Below are positions 6,359 through 12,614 of a stretch of 12,715 nt of DNA, in pieces. The notes below the pieces were generated by a model that saw only the letters and a list, made by a program, of their open reading frames with translations, was not told the DNA's origin and searched no databases. Source of the stretch: Planctomycetota bacterium. GTDB taxonomy: Bacteria > Planctomycetota > Planctomycetia > Pirellulales > Thermoguttaceae. A program made the position numbers and the translations under genes. The stretch lies in contig JABMRP010001403.1 in the NCBI GenBank assembly GCA_013202535.1, positions 1 to 12,715 of the forward strand, written 5' to 3'. Numbering within the stretch: position 1 is the stretch's first letter; each line of letters starts with the position of its first letter.

Positions 6359-7117
6359 TCACAGCACCCCTGGAATAATCGCCTTGCGTCCCTTCGGATA
6401 GTCGGTGAAGTGCTTCCGATACCACCTGTGGTAGGCCAGCGCCCGGGGTACGAGGTTGGCCGCGGTCCAGAAGGCGAAGGCCAGCCCGGGCAGCGACCAG
6501 GTCAGCAGGGCCCAACCAGTCCATTCGATGATCTCGCCGAGATAATTGGGGCAAGAGACCCACTCGAAGAGCCCGCCGCGCGGGATGGCGTATTCCCGGC
6601 TATCGGTCGCCCGAAGCTTTCGCAGGGCGTTATCGCTCCAGAGATTCATGGCCCATCCCGTGGCGAAGAGGACCAGTCCGATGAGAAACCGAGGACCGGT
6701 GAGCCAGTCGGCCGAATAGGGCATCGAAATCGTGAACAGGTAGCGTGCCTGGAGATAGCCGTTGGTGCAACTAAACGCGATGCCGCTGAGCAGCACGAAC
6801 AGGGCCATCCGTTTTCGGCTTCGTATACGCGCCGGATAGATGAAGCTCCGGTACCCGTAGTGGATGCTCCAAAGGGCGCAGAACGCGATCGACACCGGAT
6901 CGAAGCGACCGCCCAGCAGAAACAACATCGCGAAAACGAACAGTGCCGGCGATTCGATTAGCATCCACCCCAACCGGCAGCCGATACCGGGCCCCCATCC
7001 GGGACGAAAGAACCGCCCGTACGGCGCCGTCTTGACCAAGAGCAAGAAAAAGGCCCCGGCGGCCAGGACAAACCAGGCCAGCAACAATCCGCGATAGAAC
7101 TCGTATTCGTCGAACAT
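6359..7117 (-). CDS. 3-oxo-5-alpha-steroid 4-dehydrogenase (SRD5A)-like membrane reductase
   Basis: Integral membrane protein of 252 residues, about the length of human SRD5A1/2, with roughly six to seven hydrophobic segments. It matches the family along its length: IESPALF (54-60, Glu55 aligning with catalytic Glu57 of SRD5A2), HYGYRSFIYP (86-95, Tyr87 aligning with Tyr91), NLWSDNALRKLR (158-169), IPRGGLFEWVSCPNYLGEIIEW (178-199 region), TWSLPGLAFAF (206-216) and YPKGRKAIIP (240-249), which make up the NADPH and substrate cavity. The family reduces a C=C bond conjugated to a ketone in steroids, polyprenols or related lipids; the bacterial substrate is unknown. ATG 7117 gives full family length. 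It starts 9 nt after the stop of the Tat-exported protein gene, so both are probably in one transcript. Confidence 0.92.
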   Translation of the reverse strand: MFDEYEFYRGLLLAWFVLAAGAFFLLLVKTAPYGRFFRPGWGPGIGCRLGWMLIESPALFVFAMLFLLGGRFDPVSIAFCALWSIHYGYRSFIYPARIRSRKRMALFVLLSGIAFSCTNGYLQARYLFTISMPYSADWLTGPRFLIGLVLFATGWAMNLWSDNALRKLRATDSREYAIPRGGLFEWVSCPNYLGEIIEWTGWALLTWSLPGLAFAFWTAANLVPRALAYHRWYRKHFTDYPKGRKAIIPGVL

Positions 7118-7126
7118 TCGGCTTCG

Positions 7127-8152
7127 CTATGCCCTCCACGGCCGTTCTCTGTCCTTCAGGCCGGCCGCGAGGCGCTTGACCAGGGCGGCGTTTTCGCTGA
7201 TTTGGAAGTCGAGCATGCCCACGGCAACAAAATCGGCCCCGCCTCGCAGGGCGAACCCAAAACCCTGCCGGGGATAAATAGCTCCGGCGGCCAACACCTT
7301 GAACGCGATCCAGGGCACTTCGACCGTGCGCATCACCTCGATCGTCTTCTCGGGATCCAGGCACCAGATGTTGTCGTGAAACCGGTTATGATCGCGAGTC
7401 TTGCCGCTATACGAGTTACCGCCCACGTCGTCGTACCAGCAGAAAGGTACACGGTTTTCCTTGGGCGTGGCCGACCAGTACTTATCGTCGTGGAACGTTT
7501 TGACGTAGAAATCGGGCTTGATCCCGAGTTGCTCGCATTGAATCGGCACTTCGAGCGAATGCCCACCGATCCCCAGCAGAACCCCCAGTTCCCGGGCCAC
7601 CTCCATGGCCGTACCGGCGAGGTCCATCCTGTTGGCACGCGCCAAGTAGTCGCCGCGATCGCCCATAATGTAAAACGCGGCCGCCAAATCGTTCGTCATG
7701 GCCCCGGTGAGCGTGCGCTTGATGCTGGCTTTGTCATCGTTCTTTGCCACGCTAACCGGCTGAATAATCCGCAGGTGCCCGCCGCGCTGGGTGTTGTATT
7801 GTCGGATGAGACCCGCATTGCCCTGCAGCAGCGTGTTAATTCCTTGCGACTCGGCCAGTTCGAACGTATCGAGCATGCGCTCGGGTGTGTTGTACGCCCG
7901 GCCCAACGCGCTGACGTAGATCAGGTCCCTCGAATGCGCACCCGGCGTGTTGGAGCCGAGAATCAGCCGGCTGATCTTCAAGTCGCCGATCGTGCCGTAC
8001 GGCATGCCGTTGGCCAGGGTTTCCTGATCCTCTTTCGCCGCAACGTCTTCCGCGTCCGAAGCGGAAGAGGCCGAGGCGACAACCGTCGCCGCCAAACTGG
8101 CCGCCGCGCCGGTGCGAACAAAATCTCGCCGCGTTACTTTATCGTTTGCCAT
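7127..8152 (-). CDS. Tat-exported TIM-barrel-like protein (aldo/keto-reductase-like N-terminus)
   Basis: Predicted 341-residue protein. Residues 7-12 (TRRDFV) followed by an Ala-rich hydrophobic stretch to about residue 34 form a twin-arginine signal peptide, so it would be folded, possibly with a cofactor, before export. After it, YGTIGDLKISRLILGSN (52-68) is like the first strand of aldo/keto reductases, and the rest alternates strands and helices as in a TIM barrel (ESQGINTLLQGN; ARELGVLLGIGGH; PDFYVKTFHDDKYW; VPWIAFKVLAAGAI; GGADFVAVGMLDF). I do not see the full Asp-Tyr-Lys-His tetrad of active aldo/keto reductases, so the reaction is unknown. The gene precedes the SRD5A-like gene by 9 nt. 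The ATG at 8152 has only a weak purine stretch upstream. Confidence 0.85.
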   Translation of the reverse strand: MANDKVTRRDFVRTGAAASLAATVVASASSASDAEDVAAKEDQETLANGMPYGTIGDLKISRLILGSNTPGAHSRDLIYVSALGRAYNTPERMLDTFELAESQGINTLLQGNAGLIRQYNTQRGGHLRIIQPVSVAKNDDKASIKRTLTGAMTNDLAAAFYIMGDRGDYLARANRMDLAGTAMEVARELGVLLGIGGHSLEVPIQCEQLGIKPDFYVKTFHDDKYWSATPKENRVPFCWYDDVGGNSYSGKTRDHNRFHDNIWCLDPEKTIEVMRTVEVPWIAFKVLAAGAIYPRQGFGFALRGGADFVAVGMLDFQISENAALVKRLAAGLKDRERPWRA

Positions 8153-8210
8153 GGGTTTCTTCTTGCTTGTTGGTGCTGGAAGTGAATCTGATACCAGTAT
8201 CGTCGGATAT

Positions 8211-8280
8211 TCGTTTAACGCCCAGCCGAAGGCGCCGGCTGCGGCGTAAGAGCCGGCGCCTTCGGCTGGGCGTTAAACGA
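8211..8280. repeat. Compound inverted repeat (30-bp perfect arms)
   Basis: Arms 8211-8240 and 8251-8280 are perfect reverse complements with a 10-nt loop. Each arm holds an inner imperfect palindrome (AGCCG and CGGCT flanking AAGGCGC). It begins 58 nt upstream of the Tat protein start and ends 5 nt from the stop of the GntP gene, so it sits between two minus-strand genes and could end or protect the permease transcript. No T-run follows on the relevant strand, so it is not a classic intrinsic terminator. Confidence 0.85.
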
Positions 8281-8285
8281 TTGCC

Positions 8286-10091
8286 TCATACCAACGGCAT
8301 CGCCCAGGCCAGCGCCATGGTCACGCCCAATCCCACGAACCCCAGGATGACCAGCAGAATGGTCCACGACTTCAGCGCCTCGGTCTCGGTCAGGACGCTC
8401 ATTCGGGCGAAGATCCAGAAGCCGCTGTCGTTCATCCAACTTCCCACCATCGAACCGCTGCCGATGGCCGTGGCCAGGTAGACGGGATGATACCCGAGCG
8501 TCTCGGGCGAGGCGATCATGGCGGCCATCATCGCCGAGGCGGTGATCATGGAGACGGTCCCCGAGCCTTGGGCGACCTTCAACACGGCCGCCACGGCGAA
8601 TCCGGTCACCAGCATGATCATGCCGGCGCTCTGCTGGCCTCCGCCGACGAGTTGCTCGACGGAGTCGCCGACCTGGGCCGTTTTCAACATGGCGCCGAAC
8701 GCGCCGCCGCCGGCGGTGATGAGAATGATAATGCCGCCGCTCATCAGGGCCCCCTCGGTCGTCTTCCCCAACGCGCGCAGCGAAAGCCCCCGCTGACGCA
8801 CCAGGACGAGCATGGCAATCGCGGCGGAGAGCAGCAGGGCCAAATTCGGGTCACCCAGCAGGGCGGTTACTTGGGCCGCCGAACGCCGGGGTGTTTGCTT
8901 AACCTGAGCGGGGAAGGCCGATTCGAGCAGCAGCCAGTTGAATTCGACGAGTTCTTCCGGCGAGAGTTTTCCCAGGGCGGCCTGCTCCAAGGCTATCGGG
9001 TCGGCGTCCTTCTCTTGTTGCGAAAGCCGTGCCTTGCCCCGTTTGAGCAGCTTCTGAGTCGATTTAGAAAGCTCGACTCCCCCCAGCGCGGGCGTGTGAT
9101 AGAGGCCCGGCGATGCGACCAACTCGGTGGTGGCCTTTTGCACCTGCTGCTGTAATTCGGCCGGGTAGTCCTCGGAGTCGGCCGCCTCTGCCAACGAATC
9201 TTGCACGGCCATGGGAAGAAGCTGCAACACCGGCTTGGCACTTCGGGGGGCGCCGGCCTTCGAGGCGCCACCCAGCGTGGCCGAAAACCGCGACCAGTCC
9301 AGCACGTCGCCCTGGCGAACCAACTCGGCATGTTCCAGCCCGGCAATCGTGTTGGTCACCGTGTTGGCCGAGATCAGCACCACCGGCAGCAGCACGGGCA
9401 AGAGCGAAATCCACAGCGAGGGCAACTGGTCGTCGTCCAGCGGTTCGGATTCCGTTTCCGCGGTGTACGGCCGCATGGGCATGTCCATCCAGCGGTTCAT
9501 TACCCGGCAGACCAACAGCCCGACCAGGGCCGTGGGCAAGGCGACCAGCGTGCCGATCATGATCATCCACCCGAGGTCGATGTCCAGGGTGACGGCCATC
9601 ACCAGCGGCCCGGGCGTGGGCGGCACGAGCGAATGGGTGATTGCCCCACCGCAGCCGATGGCCAGGATGTAGAGCATGTAGTTCTTGTGCGTTCGCCGCC
9701 AGAGGCTTCGGGCCAGGGGTACCAGCAGGTAGAAGACCGTGTCGAAAAAGACGGGTACGGCCAGCACGAACCCGCTACCCATCAGCGCGGTGGCGGCCCG
9801 TTTCTCGCCCAACCGGTTCAGAAACGACCGCACGATCCGGTCGGCCGCCCCGGAGTCCATCAAGCATTTGCCGATCACCGCGGCCATGGCGATGACGATC
9901 CCGATCTTGGCCGCCGCGCCGCCGAACGCCTCGGCCACGCGGCTGATCTTGTCGCCGGTGGCCCCCGGGGCCAATAGGCTGACCACGATCGCCGCGGTCA
10001 CCAACGCCACGAACGCGTTGACCCGCAGCACGATAATCATGCCGATCACGGTAACGATGCCGATTGCCAGAATCAGAAGAGGATCGATCAT
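8286..10091 (-). CDS. GntP-family gluconate:H+ symporter-like permease with soluble insert
   Basis: Inner-membrane transporter of the GntP family (gluconate, hydroxy-acid or related sugar-acid uptake driven by protons). Family motifs are PVFFDTVFYLLVP (113-125), HSLVPPTPGPL (153-163), QGSGTVSMITA (508-518) and WMNDSGFW (552-559). I start it at ATG 10091 (601 residues), preceded by AGGAT on its strand; an in-frame start at 10145 would add an 18-residue polar tail before the first membrane helix. Typical members are about 440-450 residues; here about 150 soluble, charged residues (about 250-410) are inserted between membrane segments. That insert is rich in Gln, Glu, Lys and Ala and predicted helical. 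The substrate cannot be told from sequence. It is followed by the palindromic element at 8211-8280. Confidence 0.92.
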   Translation of the reverse strand: MIDPLLILAIGIVTVIGMIIVLRVNAFVALVTAAIVVSLLAPGATGDKISRVAEAFGGAAAKIGIVIAMAAVIGKCLMDSGAADRIVRSFLNRLGEKRAATALMGSGFVLAVPVFFDTVFYLLVPLARSLWRRTHKNYMLYILAIGCGGAITHSLVPPTPGPLVMAVTLDIDLGWMIMIGTLVALPTALVGLLVCRVMNRWMDMPMRPYTAETESEPLDDDQLPSLWISLLPVLLPVVLISANTVTNTIAGLEHAELVRQGDVLDWSRFSATLGGASKAGAPRSAKPVLQLLPMAVQDSLAEAADSEDYPAELQQQVQKATTELVASPGLYHTPALGGVELSKSTQKLLKRGKARLSQQEKDADPIALEQAALGKLSPEELVEFNWLLLESAFPAQVKQTPRRSAAQVTALLGDPNLALLLSAAIAMLVLVRQRGLSLRALGKTTEGALMSGGIIILITAGGGAFGAMLKTAQVGDSVEQLVGGGQQSAGMIMLVTGFAVAAVLKVAQGSGTVSMITASAMMAAMIASPETLGYHPVYLATAIGSGSMVGSWMNDSGFWIFARMSVLTETEALKSWTILLVILGFVGLGVTMALAWAMPLV

Positions 10092-10188
10092 GGCCGCGGA
10101 TCCTATCGAGAGAAGGTTCGTGGACGTCAAGAGCCGATGGCGCACGTGGAGACCGCAGTGTATAGAGAATAGCGGCCGGAAGCAAGCC

Positions 10189-10222
10189 GCCGGGGGAGAC
10201 CCGGACCGGCCGTCTCCCCGGC
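10189..10222. repeat. Short inverted repeat upstream of the permease
   Basis: GCCGGGGGAGAC (10189-10200) pairs with GTCTCCCCGGC (10212-10222), leaving one unpaired G and an 11-nt loop. It lies about 100 nt upstream of the permease start, between two divergent genes. It may be a further REP-like palindrome or a leader hairpin; there is nothing to decide. Confidence 0.55.
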
Positions 10223-10274
10223 GCAGGTCGCCGGGCGAGACAAATCATTGCGACCGGGGCCGCGACTGATTACC

Positions 10275-10580
10275 ATGGATAGAGTGCCGCGTTGCAGTCG
10301 CCCCCGGGCACAACACTGGCGTCGCTTCAAACTCCGGCTGCTCGGCGGCGAGGAGGCCGTCGCCCATCACAAGATCGTCCGCTCGCTGCGCGGCACAGGC
10401 CACGCCGGAGTGATCGTCGTGCGCAAGAGTTGGGCTCTGGTCGTGGTCCACGTCTCCCTGGGACATTCGCGGATACTGGGCGTTTACTTCTCCCGCAACC
10501 GGGCCCTCTACCAGCGCGCCCGCTGGGCCACCGAACTGGACTACGAGCGCACCGTCTACGATTGCCGCCAGCCGGAGTAG
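10275..10580 (+). CDS. Small protein of unknown function
   Basis: Predicted 101-residue protein that I do not recognise. The case for coding is compositional: from about 10325 to the stop, third codon positions are overwhelmingly G or C, as in neighbouring real genes, and the reading has a plausible alpha/beta character (GHAGVIVVRKSWALVVVHVS at about 43-62, then ILGVYFSRNRALYQRARW). There are no obvious motifs, membrane spans or signal peptide. The start is uncertain: ATG 10275 has no good ribosome-binding site, GTG 10284 is also possible, and the first 15 residues look poorly coding. It ends 63 nt before the convergent zinc-ribbon gene. Confidence 0.55.
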   Translation: MDRVPRCSRPRAQHWRRFKLRLLGGEEAVAHHKIVRSLRGTGHAGVIVVRKSWALVVVHVSLGHSRILGVYFSRNRALYQRARWATELDYERTVYDCRQPE

Positions 10581-10605
10581 AACGCTGGCAGGCGCCGCGA
10601 GAGAT

Positions 10606-10631
10606 CTCCTCGCTCCCGTACGCGAGAGGAG
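10606..10631. repeat. Imperfect hairpin between convergent genes
   Basis: CTCCTCGC (10606-10613) pairs with GCG-AG-AGGAG (10622-10631) around an 8-nt loop with a 2-nt bulge. It lies in the 63-nt space between two convergent small genes and might serve as a transcript end for both, although no T-run follows. Confidence 0.4.
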
Positions 10632-10643
10632 TAGGGGCGGCGG

Positions 10644-10871
10644 TCAATTCCCCAGCATCGCGCACACCGACTCGAACAGCTCGGAGCCCTTCTTCCCCGT
10701 CGTCACCGCATACAGAATCAACGCGGCCAGCGAGAACCCGACGATCATCCCCAGCACGCGTGCCACCCCGGAAACGTGGCGCAACTGGCTGTGGCAGTAG
10801 GGACAGAAATTGTCGAGTCGGGTGATCGGGCCGCGACACCTCGGGCAGGAATCCGCATTCTGATCGCTCAT
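10644..10871 (-). CDS. Small membrane-anchored zinc-ribbon protein
   Basis: Predicted 75-residue protein with a zinc-ribbon at its N-terminus, CPRC (9-12) and CPYC (23-26), followed by one hydrophobic segment (about 37-57) and a short charged tail ending in SELFESVCAMLGN. The layout suggests a cytoplasmic zinc knuckle tethered to the membrane, a design common in small planctomycete proteins of unknown role. The ATG at 10871 is backed by a perfect GGAGGT 8 nt upstream, so longer in-frame extensions can be discarded. No partner gene is adjacent on the same strand. Confidence 0.85.
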   Translation of the reverse strand: MSDQNADSCPRCRGPITRLDNFCPYCHSQLRHVSGVARVLGMIVGFSLAALILYAVTTGKKGSELFESVCAMLGN

Positions 10872-10879
10872 CGCAGCGT

Positions 10880-10885
10880 ACCTCC
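10880..10885 (-). promoter_or_regulatory. Strong Shine-Dalgarno site of the zinc-ribbon gene
   Basis: GGAGGT on the minus strand, 8 nt before ATG 10871. It is the best ribosome-binding site in the window and decides this start. Confidence 0.8.
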
Positions 10886-11072
10886 GGTCTATGGACCATT
10901 TGGCCGTCGGAAACCCCACCCCGGGCGTTGCCCCGGCGATCGGTTCCCCGGCACCCACATGGGGCGGCGGAAGCCCTTGCAAGTATAGCTTTTCTTTGCC
11001 GTTCCACGGGATCTTTCTGCCGCGGATCCAGCGTGCCGACACGTCTCGAAGGCATTGCGGCTCACCGGAAGA

Positions 11073-11133
11073 TTGCACGGCCCGGCACGGTGGATTAGCA
11101 TACGGGTATGCCAACTCGGCGGCGTTGCCGAGT
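11073..11133 (+). promoter_or_regulatory. Candidate promoter/operator of the esterase gene
   Basis: A perfect 6-bp dyad, GCATAC-GG-GTATGC (11098-11111), is followed at once by a second, ACTCGGC-6 nt-GCCGAGT (11114-11133). TTGCAC at 11073 and TAGCAT at 11096, 17 nt apart, form a weak sigma-70-like pair whose -10 overlaps the first dyad, which would suit a repressor site. This is inference: both boxes match the consensus poorly and no regulator gene is in view. Confidence 0.3.
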
Positions 11134-11218
11134 CGACCCCGTACGATGGCCCTCCGAGGCCGTCGACCGCGTTCGCCGAAGCCCTTTCCTGTACCCTCTA
11201 CGTTGGGAGACAACCGCC

Positions 11219-12499
11219 ATGCGCCGCCTGCCGCTGTGGACCGTCCTGATTGTTGCCGTCGCGATGCTGCCCGCCGCCGATGCTCGGGCTCAGTCCAACT
11301 ACGACGAGAGCAAAGTGCCCCAGTACACGCTGCCCGATCCGCTGGTCGCTTCCGACGGGCAACCGGTGACCGATGCCGACGCGTGGCGTCAGCAGCGCCG
11401 GCCGGAGATTCTGCGGTTGTTCCAGGAGTACGTCTACGGCAAGGCACCGGGCAAGCCGGCCGAGATGAGCTTTCACACCCGCTCGGCCGCCGCCGACGCG
11501 CTGGACGGACTGGCCACGCGCAAGGAAGTGACCGTGCGGTTCTCCGCCGACCCCGACGGACCGAGCATGGATATCCTCATCTATCTGCCCAAAGACGCGA
11601 AGAAGCCCGTGCCGCTGTTCGTGGGGTTGAACTTCCAGGGCAACCATTCGATCCACACCGATCCGGCGATTACGCTCTCGCGGTCGTGGATGCGCGACAA
11701 GGCGGGCGTCGATAACCATCGGGCGACCGAGAAATCGCGCGGCGTGGCGGCTTCTCGATGGCCGGTCGAAATGATCGTCAAACGGGGCTACGGTCTGGCC
11801 ACGATCTACTACGGCGACATCGACCCCGACTTTCACGACGGATTCCAAAACGGTGTCCATCCGCTGTTCTACCGCGAAGGACAAACCAAACCGGAGCCCG
11901 GCCAATGGGGTTCGATCGGCGCTTGGGCCTGGGGACTCGCCCGGGCGTTAGACTACTTCGAGACCGACGACGCCGTGGATCACCGCCGCGTGGCCGTGTT
12001 GGGGCATTCGCGATTGGGAAAGACCTCGCTCTGGGCCGGCGCCCGGGATGAGCGGTTTGCGCTGGTCATCTCCAACGACTCCGGCTGCGGCGGCGCGGCC
12101 TTGAGCCGGCGCGCGTTCGGCGAAACGGTCGCCCGGATCAACACGTCGTTTCCGCATTGGTTCTGCGACAACTTCAAGAAGTACAACAACCGCGAGGGCG
12201 ACTGCCCGGTGGATCAGCACATGCTCATCGCCCTGATGGCCCCGCGCCCCGTCTACGTCGCCAGTGCCGAGGGAGACCCCTGGGCCGACCCCCGCGGCGA
12301 GTTCCTCTCGGCCCATGGCGCCCACGGGGTCTATCGTCTGCTAGGCACCGAAGGCATGTTAGCCGACAAAATGCCCCCGGTCGAGCAACCGGTCACCGGC
12401 ACCATCGGCTATCACATCCGCAAGGGCCGCCACGACGTCACCGACTACGACTGGGGGCGCTACCTCGACTTCGCCGATCGGCATCTGGGGGAGAAGTAA
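11219..12499 (+). CDS. Secreted CE15-type esterase (glucuronoyl esterase-like)
   Basis: Alpha/beta-hydrolase of 426 residues, of the CE15 type often labelled acetylxylan esterase; CE15 enzymes cleave esters between glucuronic acid on xylan and lignin alcohols. The signal peptide spans residues 1-24 with AxA-type cleavage (ARA before Gln25), so it acts outside the cytoplasm. The nucleophile is Ser264 in GHSRLGKTSLWAGA (262-275), the His is His405 in RKGRHDVTDYDW (401-412), and acids stand both at Asp287 (SNDSGCGG) and at Asp353 (EGDPWADP), the two alternative acid positions of bacterial CE15. PHWFCDNF (312-319) and DQHMLIALMAPRPVYVASA (332-350) are typical. ATG 11219 is preceded by GGGAGA 8 nt upstream and starts directly with the signal peptide. 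Confidence 0.9.
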   Translation: MRRLPLWTVLIVAVAMLPAADARAQSNYDESKVPQYTLPDPLVASDGQPVTDADAWRQQRRPEILRLFQEYVYGKAPGKPAEMSFHTRSAAADALDGLATRKEVTVRFSADPDGPSMDILIYLPKDAKKPVPLFVGLNFQGNHSIHTDPAITLSRSWMRDKAGVDNHRATEKSRGVAASRWPVEMIVKRGYGLATIYYGDIDPDFHDGFQNGVHPLFYREGQTKPEPGQWGSIGAWAWGLARALDYFETDDAVDHRRVAVLGHSRLGKTSLWAGARDERFALVISNDSGCGGAALSRRAFGETVARINTSFPHWFCDNFKKYNNREGDCPVDQHMLIALMAPRPVYVASAEGDPWADPRGEFLSAHGAHGVYRLLGTEGMLADKMPPVEQPVTGTIGYHIRKGRHDVTDYDWGRYLDFADRHLGEK

Positions 12500-12614
12500 G
12501 AGGACGGGAGGGCGACTTGGAGCGAGGACGAAACGGGACGGAAGAAGGGATCACGCGGAGGCGCGGAGCTCGCGGAGGAACTGTTGGCAAGGAAAACAAG
12601 GAAAAGGGGTCAGA
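12500..12614. repeat. Purine-rich low-complexity region with CGCGGAG motifs
   Basis: Downstream of the esterase the plus strand is almost entirely G and A with few T. It contains three CGCGGAG copies (12554, 12562, 12571), a degenerate repeat of the kind common between genes in several bacterial groups, then AAGGAAAA-type units and AAAAGGGGTCAG at 12602-12613. I see no gene or terminator-like hairpin here. Confidence 0.6.

Larger units (their letters stand above)
10872..11218. other. Divergent intergenic region with dyads upstream of the esterase
   Basis: 347 nt between the zinc-ribbon gene and the esterase gene, which point away from each other. It holds the zinc-ribbon ribosome-binding site, a GC-rich partly palindromic stretch near 10917-10975, and two adjacent dyads at 11098-11133. 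No additional gene is supported; frames extending from the esterase upstream to 11108 look non-coding. Confidence 0.65.

Noticed and set aside
10092..10145. Longer N-terminus for the GntP permease
   Set aside because: The extra 18 residues are polar and unlike family members, which start directly before the first membrane helix; AGGAT precedes the ATG at 10091.
10644..11447. A 267-residue minus-strand frame that includes the zinc-ribbon protein
   Set aside because: The perfect GGAGGT site before ATG 10871 and the end of protein-like sequence there show that the real gene is the 75-residue C-terminal part.
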